64,000 nt of DNA from Planctomycetota bacterium (GTDB lineage: Bacteria; Planctomycetota; Planctomycetia; Pirellulales; Pirellulaceae), in assembly GCA_014238905.1 (NCBI GenBank), contig JABAAE010000005.1, positions 248,001 to 312,000 of the forward strand. Reading direction: 5' to 3'. The notes under the pieces are model-generated. The model was not told where the DNA came from. It did no database searches and worked only from the letters and a program-made list of their open reading frames with translations. A program made the translations under genes and the position numbers. This document shows, piece by piece, positions 47,395 to 56,702 of the stretch. Within the stretch, counting starts at the first letter, position 1. Every line of letters begins with the position of its first letter.

Positions 47395-47632
47395 CGTCGT
47401 CTCTCCCCCACGGCTAACGCAACTGGACTCACCCTCCGTTGATAAGTTTCGTTGGTCCGCTGCCCGGGTTTCAAATTTTCCACATTTAGGATGACAAATT
47501 TTCTGGCCCGTTTGCAAGAAACTGCCAATGGGCATTGAGGCGTTGGACGAAAACGACTCACCATCTAGTAAAAATTGAAACCGGACTGGTTCGAGATCGA
47601 ATACTGAAATTAATCTTTTTTATTGAGTATTC

Positions 47633-50113
47633 ATGGCTTCATCAAACATTCTTTTGGAATCCCTCCCGGCACATCTCCACCAGCGAATGGGAGGGGAGCT
47701 ACCCCATTTAGAAGCGGAATCCGGCGACTTTGTTCTCTACTGGATGCAGACGGCGATGCGGGCCGACGAGAACCCGGCGTTGGATCTGGCGATGTTCCTC
47801 GCGGATTTCCTCAAGTTGCCGCTGTTGGTTTTTCAGGGTCTTTCAGGACGGGATCGATATGGTTCGGATCGGCACCACACCTTCGTGCTGGAAGGTGCCC
47901 GGGATGTCCAGAACGCGTTTCAAGAGCAAGGGATTTCCTATGCGTTTTATCTAGAACAGGAGAACCGGGCAGAAAAACCAATCCTGCAAGGACTGGCGAG
48001 GACCGCCCGAGTCGTGGTGACCGAAGAGATGCCCGTTAATCCGTATCTTCGATCGGCCATTTCCTTGGATCGCAACGTCGCCACCCCACTGATCAAAGTG
48101 GACACCGCCTGCATTCTTCCGATGAGAGAGGTTGGCAAGACTTTCGATCGCGCCTTTGAATTCCGGCAAAGACATGGCCAAGATCAGGTTAACAGGGCAG
48201 GGCGACCATGGCCGGAGACAAAATCCGAGCCAAGACCTTTTAACTTGGGGCAATTGCATTTTCCTCACAATCTTTTTCTCCAGGATACCATCGAAAACTT
48301 GGTCGCAGGATGCGAAATTGATCATTCGGTCGGCCCCATTCCCGACTCTCCTGGAGGTTTCAGAAGTGGCTACCGGAGATGGTTGAGGTTCAAAGATCAC
48401 CACTTGAATCAGTACGCGTCCAAGCGAGGCAATCCGCTCAGCAAGGGTGTCAGCCGAATGTCTGCCTATCTTCACTACGGCATGGTCTCTCCTTTTCGAA
48501 TCGCGCGGGAGGCAAGTCAATCCGATTCCTCAGGAGCCAAAAAATTTCTCGACGAATTGCTGGTTTGGCGAGAATTGGCGTACAACTTCTGTTTTCATCA
48601 ACGGGATCATGCTCGTCTGCAAGGGTTGCCTGAATGGGCAATAAAAACTCTCAAAGAACACTCCCCGGATCACAGGCCGCTGACATTCAACTGGGAGGAC
48701 CTTGCCAGGGCAAATTCCGGCGATCCGCTTTGGGACATTTGCCAGCGGTCTTTGTTGCGACAGGGAGAGTTGCACAATTCTTTAAGGATGACCTGGGGCA
48801 AAAAATTTCTGGAGTGGACAGCGAGCCCCAAATTAGCACTAAAATTGATGATCGATCTGAATAATCGATACGCCTTGGACGGCCGCGACCCCTGCTCTTA
48901 CGGAGGAATATTATGGTGTTTGGGTCTTTTCGATCGGCCTCATGATCCGGAGATTCCGATCTTCGGCACCTTGCGGCCTCGGTCAACCAAAACCGACCGG
49001 AAAACCTTAGACCTCGCTAAACTTTCCGAACGGATTGCCAAGCCTCGCATCCAATCCAAGCCGTCCATAGCGATCGTGGGGGCAGGCCTCTCCGGTTTAT
49101 TTGCTGCCAGAACTCTATCGGATCATGGACTATCTGTCACCATTTTTGAAAAGAGCCGCGGCACCGGAGGTCGCATGTCCACCCGCCGGGTCGACAACCA
49201 ACCTCGATTCGATCATGGCGCTCAGTATTTCACGGTCAAAAACCCTCACTTCCGCAGATACGTCCAGTCATGGATCCAACAGGGAATCGTCGCAAGGTGG
49301 GGGAGCTCTTGCAGAGAGGATCCACTCGATCGTCAATCCGGAATCGTCACTCTTTCCCAGCAGGGTAAAAGTATCACCCCCTCCAACTCCGTCGTCAGGT
49401 ACGTCGCGACGCCAGGGATGAATAGCATCTGTAAACATCTCAGCACAAATCTCAATTTAAAAACTCAAACGCAGGTTAGCCAAATCGTCAGGCGGCCAGA
49501 TGGACTGGAACTCATCGATGCAAACCAGAACTCCCTGGGAGAGTTTGATCGAGTGATCCTCTCCACCCCACCACCCCAAGCTGTGGAGATCCTAAAAAAC
49601 TTCCCCCTATTTGCGAAACAGATTTCCGATATCCGAATGAACCCCTGCTGGGCGATCATGGCAAGCTTCCCTCAGCCGATCACCACCCACTGGGCTGGAG
49701 CGTTCATTCACGATTCGTTTATTACATGGGCATGCCGAAATTCAACCAAGGCTCAGCGACGAACCTCTTTGGAGGACGTGGTGATTCACGCTGATTCTCA
49801 ATGGACAGAACTCAATTGGGATCGCGACCCCGCCGCAGTGGGTTTGGACATGCTACAGGAGTTTTGGAGGGCTACCGGTTTGCAACAACTGGAACCTCTT
49901 CACCTGTCCGCCCATCGTTGGAAATACGCATTCCCTGCCAATCCGGCATCGATACCTTCATTTTTCGACCGCAATTCGGGGATTGTCGCTTGTGGCGACT
50001 GGTGCAACGGACCAAGAGTCGAAGGGGCTTTTCTTAGTGGCATGTCAGCCGCTGGCCGAATCTTGGGTGAACTCTCTGCACCGCAACCAAAACAATTCCA
50101 ACTCTTTGAATGA
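47633..50113 (+). CDS. Class-II-type photolyase fused to renalase-like FAD oxidoreductase
   Basis: Residues 1 to about 465 form a photolyase resembling class II CPD photolyases. Supporting motifs are VLYWMQTAMRADENPALDLA, SAYLHYGMVSPFRIARE, FLDELLVWRELAYNF, LPEWAIKTLKEH, MTWGKKFLEWT, and DGRDPCSYGGILWCLGLFDRP. After a short linker, residues about 476-826 form a second FAD domain: IAIVGAGLSGLFAARTL, FEKSRGTGGRMSTRR, RFDHGAQYFTV, and the C-terminal GDWCNGPRVEGAFLSG. That is the layout of renalase-like NAD(P)-binding oxidoreductases. The first part would use light to split pyrimidine dimers; the second might reduce flavin, but that is a guess. There is no stop or frameshift at the junction. The ATG start gives a full N-terminus. 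Confidence 0.9.
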   Translation: MASSNILLESLPAHLHQRMGGELPHLEAESGDFVLYWMQTAMRADENPALDLAMFLADFLKLPLLVFQGLSGRDRYGSDRHHTFVLEGARDVQNAFQEQGISYAFYLEQENRAEKPILQGLARTARVVVTEEMPVNPYLRSAISLDRNVATPLIKVDTACILPMREVGKTFDRAFEFRQRHGQDQVNRAGRPWPETKSEPRPFNLGQLHFPHNLFLQDTIENLVAGCEIDHSVGPIPDSPGGFRSGYRRWLRFKDHHLNQYASKRGNPLSKGVSRMSAYLHYGMVSPFRIAREASQSDSSGAKKFLDELLVWRELAYNFCFHQRDHARLQGLPEWAIKTLKEHSPDHRPLTFNWEDLARANSGDPLWDICQRSLLRQGELHNSLRMTWGKKFLEWTASPKLALKLMIDLNNRYALDGRDPCSYGGILWCLGLFDRPHDPEIPIFGTLRPRSTKTDRKTLDLAKLSERIAKPRIQSKPSIAIVGAGLSGLFAARTLSDHGLSVTIFEKSRGTGGRMSTRRVDNQPRFDHGAQYFTVKNPHFRRYVQSWIQQGIVARWGSSCREDPLDRQSGIVTLSQQGKSITPSNSVVRYVATPGMNSICKHLSTNLNLKTQTQVSQIVRRPDGLELIDANQNSLGEFDRVILSTPPPQAVEILKNFPLFAKQISDIRMNPCWAIMASFPQPITTHWAGAFIHDSFITWACRNSTKAQRRTSLEDVVIHADSQWTELNWDRDPAAVGLDMLQEFWRATGLQQLEPLHLSAHRWKYAFPANPASIPSFFDRNSGIVACGDWCNGPRVEGAFLSGMSAAGRILGELSAPQPKQFQLFE

Positions 50114-50340
50114 CTGTGCAAAGCGGTTTTCAGTAAGTAAACGGGGGTTTGATCTCGCGATTTCCTTGTGCAGTGGACGGCTAGTTTTCTTCAAAAATCG
50201 GCAAATGGAAACACCAAAACCAGACAAATCGTCGGTTCGTTTCCCCGAAAAAGTTGACCGATTGCTATAGCCAAGATAGGATTAAACACTAGATTCTGAC
50301 CTTTTAGATTCACCATTTCGACTCGACACCAACCCAATTT

Positions 50341-50901
50341 ATGGGCGTAACCTACTTCAAAAGATTCCGCATGGAATACGATTTGGCTGGTGGATTATTT
50401 CCAGAACCTCGTGTTCCCAACGACTACGTCGCATCCCGATGGAATCACCGGTTGCTGGAAGAGCACTCCGAAACAAAATTTAATAGTTTCCGATTTGAAA
50501 TTGACGCCAATGTATTCCCTTGCTTGGGGAACCTTGATGGTTGCCGGCGTCTGATGGGCGACATATCGGGCCGCCCCAGTTTTCTACCCAACTCAACGAT
50601 CCTGGTGGCGCACCACGACCATCAGACGGGCGAGGTCGACTATTGCGGTACGATCCAAGCCATTCGTGACCCCCAAAACCGGGGCAGCATACAGAACATT
50701 GGCGTCACACCTGGCCATCGAGGCTATCGAATTGGCACCTGGCTGATCCACCACGCTTTTCGGGGTTTTATCACCGAGGGAATCCAATTGGCCACCTTGG
50801 AAGTGACCGCCCACAACACAAAAGCACTACGCCTTTACGAACGACTCGGTTTTCAAATCACTCGCACCGTCTTCAAGGCCGTCGAAGTCGCCTTTGCCTG
50901 A
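50341..50901 (+). CDS. GNAT-family N-acetyltransferase
   Basis: This 186-aa protein has the acetyl-CoA loop IQNIGVTPGHRGYRIGTWLIHHAF (motif A, with R/GxRGxxIG) and a C-terminal TLEVTAHNTKALRLYERLGFQ (motif B). This is the standard GNAT ending with an Asn-x-x-Ala-x-x-x-Tyr pattern. The N-terminal 60 residues are unique to this branch (YFKRFRMEYDLAG). It lies between the photolyase fusion and the convergent YhaN-like gene. The acceptor is unknown. Confidence 0.88.
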   Translation: MGVTYFKRFRMEYDLAGGLFPEPRVPNDYVASRWNHRLLEEHSETKFNSFRFEIDANVFPCLGNLDGCRRLMGDISGRPSFLPNSTILVAHHDHQTGEVDYCGTIQAIRDPQNRGSIQNIGVTPGHRGYRIGTWLIHHAFRGFITEGIQLATLEVTAHNTKALRLYERLGFQITRTVFKAVEVAFA

Positions 50902-50954
50902 TGCTGAAACCTAGAATGGAGAACACAGATTCGTCATCGGTGCCCATCAAAACC

Positions 50955-53771
50955 TCACGCCGATCGCCTATTTTCCTGACCAGAGTTAGCGAGAAAGACC
51001 CACTGGGCGACCTCTTCCAAGTCCGGAGCAGTAGAGCCTCTAAGCAATCGTTGCCCGGGTTTACTATAGGAAAATGGTCCGATATGTTTCCACAAAACTA
51101 CCGGGCTTTGGAGTGACAACGTTGCGGAATCCACGATTCCACAGGCGACCAATAACTGGGCATCGTGCCCTCGCAATCCAGGCACCTCGCAGACCAGGGT
51201 CGCTTGTTGCTGCCACTGAACGATGTTTTTGGGTTTAATCCTCTTGTCCTTTAAGACGTCGGCCACACGTTGCGGATCGGCCAAAATTAAATCCCGAACT
51301 GACAACACATTGGCGGCCAACAAACGACCTGCCATTTTGGGCCCGATCGTAGGCGCCTTCTCGACTGGAGAATCCCATCGCAGGTAAAATCTTTGCCCGC
51401 TCGTTTCGTCGGTCTCCGGTTGAGCATCCTCGGGTTCTTTTTCAGCCCGGACGTGAACACCGGGTTGTTCTCTCAACGAATCAATGCCGCCCTCATCTGC
51501 GGCGTCAAAATCCCCCGCTCCATCCCGGGAATTATCGACGACGTCTCCTTCTGGAAAAGCCAATATCGTTAACTCTTGTTGATCAAGTGGACCCGATTGA
51601 TCTGGTCGATTGCCCAATTGAATCGCCTCCGACACGTGCTCATCGTTATCGCCTTCAGTGAATGCGTTGGTTCTGTTGACTCCACAACTAGCGGCAGGAC
51701 TTTTGGCAAACTCTCCAGCAATCCCCAGTCTTCCCCCATCATCCTGAAACCAATTCAAAGCCACACCGTACTGATCCATCGCCGCAAAGTCGAACAACCT
51801 GTTGACATCCAAACGGTCAATCGAACGCAGTCCGCTGGGAGTTAAAAAACGATCGGTGGACTTGGGAGCCATCTCTTGGCGTACATTTAGCCTTGAGCCT
51901 GGCAACTGCAGGCCGCCAAACTCCTCGGAAAAAGAAGTTTCGAGCTGCTGCTCGCTGTTAACCAGAATCACCTGCTGCTGATCGATCGAAAAACGACTTA
52001 AACATCCCATCACCGCTCGCCTATCCAGATCACTGATGCCATCGAACGGATTATTGAGGATCAATGGCAACTTGCAAAACCTCTTTCCATAAAACTGGCA
52101 AAACGCCATCGCGACAGCGAGTTTGACCATTTTTTGAATTCTCTGACTTCCTTCGTCAAACCGAATCCAACCATCCTCAGCTGTTTCCAAAAGGACGTCA
52201 TGGTCATCAATTTTGTACTTTAAGCTTCGGATTTCAGCACAACCAAGTTCTGCTGCAAAACGGCCAGCCTCCTGAAATACCTCCGATGACCAATGAGCTT
52301 TTAGCCTCTCTGTTTCTCTTTGCAGCAACGCTTCGTTCTCGATTTTCTTAAGTTGTCGTATTTTGGAATCCAACCGGACCACGCGGTGGTGGTGCTCAGC
52401 CACCTGCTCCTCCCAATTAAAAGCGTTATCCAAACGGACAGCCCGATAGTTGGCCTCAGCCTTTACTAAGGCCTGCAGCGTGGCATTCTCTTCAGATCGA
52501 AGAGCGGCCAACTCCTCCTTTAAAGCCTCAGAGGAAGTACCATGTTGGAAATTTGAAGATTCGGAATCATTGCCGGCAACCATCCGGTCGCGCGCGGTTT
52601 TTGGAAATCGACGACTGTGATCGGCGGAGAATTTTTGTTGATTCAATTCCTGAATATAATGGTCCAGTTCTTTTCTGAAGCGGCGTAGATCGCTGATTTT
52701 TTCTTCAACCTCCTCCCGCCGAACGACCGCCTCCAATTTCAAGGCGACCTCTGGCAACCTGCCAGAACAGCGCTTCGTCTGATCAGAAATCTCGTCTAAG
52801 CCACCGGCTCTTGAATTCTCAACCCGCCACGATGACGGGAGAGCCCCTCCAGACTGCTCTAAAACCGAACGGCATTCCTGGAAAAGCTCTTCCTTCGCTC
52901 GGTAATCGGCGGATTCCTGCCATTCACTAATCTGTTGATCAATATCAGCACCCATCAGACGCCAATGCTCAATACGTTGCTGAATTTCAGCAGATCGCTC
53001 CTGATCCTGATTGGGTTGTTTTAGCAGACCGTTTGAGCCGCCAGGCTGACACGCAGCCGTATCGATTTTTTGGATCTGGCACTGAATGCACAATCGTATT
53101 TCATCAAGCCGTCGCAACAGCCTGGCCAAACACCCTTTGTGTTGGTCATGGCTCAATTCCAAAGTACTGTTGACCACCGCTTTCCCTTCACGCAGCCCCA
53201 CCATTTCTGATTTTAACTGGTGACGCTGGGTAACCAATTTCTCAATATCACCTTGAATGGCGGCCAAAGAGGCCTTTTGGTCATCCGACTCGACGAATGA
53301 AAAAACGGGCAAGTTTTCAAACGGTTTTTCGTTGAAACCATCGGGCAGCCCCCACCATTGCAAAGGGTCTTGCCCACCGTCTGAAGGGCTAGTGAAATTG
53401 ACCTGAAAAAACATCCCAAAGGCTGCCCGATCCAACCCGAACAACCTTTTATTGTGCACCTCCGCAGGGCCCGGACATAGATCGGCGGCGAACCTGTCAT
53501 GAGAAAAACGGCTGGAGACAGAACTTGGACTCATCCCCCACAGGTCGCCATCGATCTCAAGCCGGTAGGGCCAGGCGACTCGTTGGGTGACATCGTCATG
53601 GAATCCATCCCTGAAAAGCAAATCACCGAGACGTTCGCAAAAAGCGTCGGTACTCCAGGCTTCATCCAAGACGATCAGTTGCAGGGACACCGATAAATCA
53701 ACTCGGTTTTGAAGTCCAGAAGCATCCAGAGCCAAGTGATCTTGTTGGATGAAAAGGGTTCGGATGTTCAC
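50955..53771 (-). CDS. YhaN/SMC-like coiled-coil protein with degenerate ATPase motifs and C-terminal DUF4332
   Basis: The start is a GTG at 53771, with AGGAG 6 nt upstream. The 938-aa product begins like YhaN-type ABC/SMC proteins, but where a Walker A (GPNxxGKST) is expected it reads LIVLDEAWSTD (about 31-41), without the Gly-Lys. Long coiled coils fill about 150-520. A signature-like segment (RFDEGSQRIQKMVKLAVAMAF) and a Walker-B-like LPLILNNPFDGISD (about 566-580) follow, with Asn-Asn in place of the usual acidic pair. The C-terminus (about 808-935) is a DUF4332-type helix-hairpin-helix tail: PTIGPKMAGRLL, VCEVPGLRGHDAQLLVACG. No partner nuclease (YhaO/SbcD-like) is next to it. A DNA-binding, non-hydrolysing role is inferred. 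Confidence 0.85.
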   Translation of the reverse strand: MNIRTLFIQQDHLALDASGLQNRVDLSVSLQLIVLDEAWSTDAFCERLGDLLFRDGFHDDVTQRVAWPYRLEIDGDLWGMSPSSVSSRFSHDRFAADLCPGPAEVHNKRLFGLDRAAFGMFFQVNFTSPSDGGQDPLQWWGLPDGFNEKPFENLPVFSFVESDDQKASLAAIQGDIEKLVTQRHQLKSEMVGLREGKAVVNSTLELSHDQHKGCLARLLRRLDEIRLCIQCQIQKIDTAACQPGGSNGLLKQPNQDQERSAEIQQRIEHWRLMGADIDQQISEWQESADYRAKEELFQECRSVLEQSGGALPSSWRVENSRAGGLDEISDQTKRCSGRLPEVALKLEAVVRREEVEEKISDLRRFRKELDHYIQELNQQKFSADHSRRFPKTARDRMVAGNDSESSNFQHGTSSEALKEELAALRSEENATLQALVKAEANYRAVRLDNAFNWEEQVAEHHHRVVRLDSKIRQLKKIENEALLQRETERLKAHWSSEVFQEAGRFAAELGCAEIRSLKYKIDDHDVLLETAEDGWIRFDEGSQRIQKMVKLAVAMAFCQFYGKRFCKLPLILNNPFDGISDLDRRAVMGCLSRFSIDQQQVILVNSEQQLETSFSEEFGGLQLPGSRLNVRQEMAPKSTDRFLTPSGLRSIDRLDVNRLFDFAAMDQYGVALNWFQDDGGRLGIAGEFAKSPAASCGVNRTNAFTEGDNDEHVSEAIQLGNRPDQSGPLDQQELTILAFPEGDVVDNSRDGAGDFDAADEGGIDSLREQPGVHVRAEKEPEDAQPETDETSGQRFYLRWDSPVEKAPTIGPKMAGRLLAANVLSVRDLILADPQRVADVLKDKRIKPKNIVQWQQQATLVCEVPGLRGHDAQLLVACGIVDSATLSLQSPVVLWKHIGPFSYSKPGQRLLRGSTAPDLEEVAQWVFLANSGQENRRSA

Positions 53772-54439
53772 GTTTTTCTCCTGGAACCTTGTCGGCAGAA
53801 GACTCTGGCCACACTCTCGGAAAGGCGAAAATAAGCGCACGCCACCGGTCCTCAAAACCCCTCACCCAGTTTGGACTGTCGCTCTGGCTCTAGTCGCCGA
53901 TTCCAAAGATGTTTCTATTAAAAATGAATCAAACAGAAAACCCGAATTGGCGGTTTTGCGACCGGACATGCTAGCAGTCTTGTTTCTCCAAAGCAGATCT
54001 CGCCCGGATCGCCCCAATTTTGTTCCCAAAATGACTTCAACACTCCCACAGATTTCCTTGGATCGAATTCGTCAGCCCAGATGAAAAACCCATTTTTATG
54101 AGGTCGGATCTATTCCCCTGATCAAAGACACCCAAGAGCCAACCAGGCTGAGTGATCTTTGACCACCCAAATTCTGAAAACGAACCCGCCACACAGCACA
54201 AAAAAGACCCGATTGATCCTTCACTTCCTACCCGGATCATGGCCTCCAATCGATCTCAAGAGTCAAGTCGGGTCTCCTCCTGACCTGTTTCCCCAAGCAC
54301 CGTTTCTCGATGAAGGCCAAGCCGTGACTGATAGAGCCTACCCCTCACTGCATCCCCCGCTCCGGGATGTTTTGCGAACCGGTTTCCTGTATTATTGTGT
54401 TGAAGACCGACTCTTTGAAAATGGCTGGGTAAATATTTT
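53772..54439. other. 668-bp intergenic region between divergent YhaN-like and metal-importer genes
   Basis: This region must hold the promoters of both units. One open frame (54159-54443, TTG start, 94 codons) ends with a 4-bp ATGA overlap on the substrate-binding-protein start. Its translation (rich in Pro, Leu, Thr; ending VEDRLFENGWVNIL) resembles nothing I know, so it may be chance. I could not pick out a convincing DtxR/MntR-type palindrome by eye. Confidence 0.5.
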
Positions 54440-55342
54440 ATGATCAACAAATCAACCGTTTATTTGGCAATTTCGATCTCCTTGATTTCGTTAACGGCCG
54501 TTAGCAGGGGCCAAGATTCAGAGCCCCAAAAGTTGGTTTGCTCCACCACTCAAATTGCTGATTTTGCTCGGAATATTGTTGGCCCCCATTGGACCGTGCA
54601 GTCCATTCTCGGTCCCGGTCAGGACCCTCACACCCATGAGGTGACCGCTGCCAACGCAAAAATGGTAGCCGAAGCTCACCTTTGCTTGCAAAATGGCTGG
54701 AATCTGGAGGGGCACGCCTGGATGGAAAAGCTCTGCAAGGAATCCGGTAAAAAATGCGTCACCTGTGTCCAGGGCGTTCGGCCGAGAAAAATCGACGAAG
54801 AAGGCAGGGTGATCGATGACCCTCATGCATGGTTTTCGATTCCGAGGGCTAAGATCTACATCCGCAATATTTATCGGGCGGTCTCTGCAGCGGATCCTGC
54901 CAACAAGACAGAGTATCTTCAAAACGCATCACGGTACATTTTGGAACTGGATGAATTGGATGCATGGATCCGCAAGCAACTCTCAGTTTTAAAAGGTCCC
55001 CGCGTGCTGGCTACCCACCATGATGCATTTGGATATTTCGCCGAAGAATACAATTTTAAAATTGTTTCTCTTGCCAAATGGTCCACAGAAGAAATAGGTG
55101 GTGGAAGCACTCTCGGCCGACGTCGTGAATTGATCGATACGATCCGAAAAAAAGGCGTCAAGGCAATTTTTGCTGAAACATCGATCGATCCCGCCATTAT
55201 GGAAACCATTGCCCAAGAGACGGGTGCTCGACTTGGCGGAAAACTTTATTCTGATGCAATGGGGGCCAAGGGATCATCTGGAGAAACCTATTTGGAGATG
55301 ATGAAAGCCAATGTCAAGACGATCGTAAAGGCGCTTCAGTAG
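54440..55342 (+). CDS. Metal ABC transporter substrate-binding protein (TroA/ZnuA/YtgA-like)
   Basis: This 300-aa protein has a signal peptide (about residues 5-24) and the cluster A-I metal-binding layout. A His is present in QDPHTHEVT (about 61-69), another in DDPHAWFS (about 122-129), and an Asp in LYSDAMG near 273-279, with LATHHDAFGYFAEEY between. It lacks the long His-rich loop of many ZnuA proteins, which leaves Mn2+, Fe2+ or Zn2+ open. It starts a tightly packed operon: the next gene overlaps by 1 bp, followed by the ATPase and permease genes. It would deliver the metal to the permease encoded at 56695. Confidence 0.93.
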   Translation: MINKSTVYLAISISLISLTAVSRGQDSEPQKLVCSTTQIADFARNIVGPHWTVQSILGPGQDPHTHEVTAANAKMVAEAHLCLQNGWNLEGHAWMEKLCKESGKKCVTCVQGVRPRKIDEEGRVIDDPHAWFSIPRAKIYIRNIYRAVSAADPANKTEYLQNASRYILELDELDAWIRKQLSVLKGPRVLATHHDAFGYFAEEYNFKIVSLAKWSTEEIGGGSTLGRRRELIDTIRKKGVKAIFAETSIDPAIMETIAQETGARLGGKLYSDAMGAKGSSGETYLEMMKANVKTIVKALQ

Positions 55343-55899
55343 TGAAAACCGCCATCAGACCGATTCTGACTTTGGGGCTTTGTTCAGTCTTCATGGGTAC
55401 CGTGTGGGGATATTCGCTTATTTCCAACTGGCTGGCTCCCGATCCTCCTGACTATTCGTTTGAGAGAGCCGATGGGGCTTACTCTATTAAACTCTTATCG
55501 AATTTTGACTTACCTGCGCAATCAGATAACGTCACCATAATCCTCAACGGCGAATCCATTTTTTTGTCCGACTCCGAATTGGTGGCTGGAAAACCAATCG
55601 AATTGGATGGCATGGCGATTCGCCTGGGCTCTAATCAGCTTTTCACACAACTAAAAGCGCCACCGAGAAGTACCGAGCAGAGGATGTCCAGCATCGCACA
55701 GTTCTTGGACGACGAGGCTGACACATCGCAAGAGCAAAACACTTCCAACGTATTCCAGTGCGTACGAATTCAAATTTTCCGGGACGGGCAACCCGTTACC
55801 GGAGCCGATATCACAACCCATGTCGATTCCCGCGCATGGGTGACCTCCGAATTGTCTTTTCCCGCTTTCAAAGGGGACCAAACTGAATTGTCACATTAA
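55342..55899 (+). CDS. Hypothetical exported protein inside the metal-importer operon
   Basis: The start is a GTG whose first base is the last base of the preceding stop, so translation is coupled. The 185-aa product begins with a signal-anchor or signal peptide (about 5-27, ILTLGLCSVFMGTVWGYSL). A beta-rich extracytoplasmic region without Cys pairs, His clusters or known motifs follows, and an acidic patch (LDDEADTSQEQN) sits near residues 120-131. It lies 2 bp before the ATPase gene. Position and export suggest an accessory factor for metal capture or for control of the importer. I do not recognise the family. Confidence 0.85.
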   Translation: MKTAIRPILTLGLCSVFMGTVWGYSLISNWLAPDPPDYSFERADGAYSIKLLSNFDLPAQSDNVTIILNGESIFLSDSELVAGKPIELDGMAIRLGSNQLFTQLKAPPRSTEQRMSSIAQFLDDEADTSQEQNTSNVFQCVRIQIFRDGQPVTGADITTHVDSRAWVTSELSFPAFKGDQTELSH

Positions 55900-55901
55900 C
55901 A

Positions 55902-56702
55902 ATGTCTCACAGCGATAACGCGATCGACGTAGAACATTTGACCGTCAGCTACGGTCCGGTGCCAGCACTTCTGGATATCTCATTTTCTGTCCAACCCGGC
56001 CAGCTGGTTGGAATTATTGGGCCCAATGGATCTGGAAAATCGACATTAATCAAATCGCTGTTGGGTTTTGTGAAGCCGGACTTTGGAGCAATTCGTCTTT
56101 TCGGAAAAAATGCGGATCAGGTCAAGGGTTCCATTGCTTATGTTCCCCAACGGGGAGCCGTCGACTGGGACTTCCCGGTCACCGTCCAAGATGTTGCCTT
56201 GATGGGTCGATATTCCAAAACCCCTTGGTATCGAGACCTTTCGCCAACCGATAGAGAACTTGCCGATGATGCCCTGGAGATGGTGCGCATGAGCGAATTC
56301 AAAAATCGGCAAATCGGGCAACTTTCCGGTGGACAACAACAAAGAGTCTTTATGGCTCGAGCGATTGCTCAGGGAGGCGATCTTCTCCTTTTGGATGAAC
56401 CATTTTCCGGAGTGGACGCAGCGACCGAAAGGGCAATTTTGGACGTCCTGCGAAAGTCCCGTGAATCAGGCAAGACAACGCTGGTGGTCCATCACGACTT
56501 ATCAACAGCGGCAGAATATTTTGATCAACTCATCTTGCTGAAACAGCGTCTATTCGGATTTGGGCCGCCAGAGGCCATCCTCCAACCCGAACTTTTGTCC
56601 GAGGTGTATGAGGGCACACTCCGCGTATTTGCAAACCTCTCCTCCAAGAAAGAGCCATCCCCAGCCAACAAGGATCGTCTACCCGGGGATTCCAATGGAT
56701 AA
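55902..56702 (+). CDS. Metal ABC transporter ATP-binding protein (TroB/ZnuC/YtgB-like)
   Basis: This 266-aa ATPase has an intact Walker A (GPNGSGKST, about residues 39-47), Q-loop (YVPQRGAVDWDFPVTVQDV), signature LSGGQQQR, Walker B (LLLLDEPFSGVD) and switch His (VVHHDLS). The WDFP-type Q-loop region is typical of manganese, zinc and iron importers of this group. Its last 8 bases overlap the start of the permease gene (ATGGATAA), so the two are coupled. It powers metal import together with the permease at 56695 and the binding protein at 54440. Confidence 0.95.
   Translation: MSHSDNAIDVEHLTVSYGPVPALLDISFSVQPGQLVGIIGPNGSGKSTLIKSLLGFVKPDFGAIRLFGKNADQVKGSIAYVPQRGAVDWDFPVTVQDVALMGRYSKTPWYRDLSPTDRELADDALEMVRMSEFKNRQIGQLSGGQQQRVFMARAIAQGGDLLLLDEPFSGVDAATERAILDVLRKSRESGKTTLVVHHDLSTAAEYFDQLILLKQRLFGFGPPEAILQPELLSEVYEGTLRVFANLSSKKEPSPANKDRLPGDSNG

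Noticed and set aside
53749..54084. 111-codon plus-strand frame overlapping the start of the YhaN-like gene
   Set aside because: It overlaps a well-supported gene start on the other strand and has no recognisable protein features.
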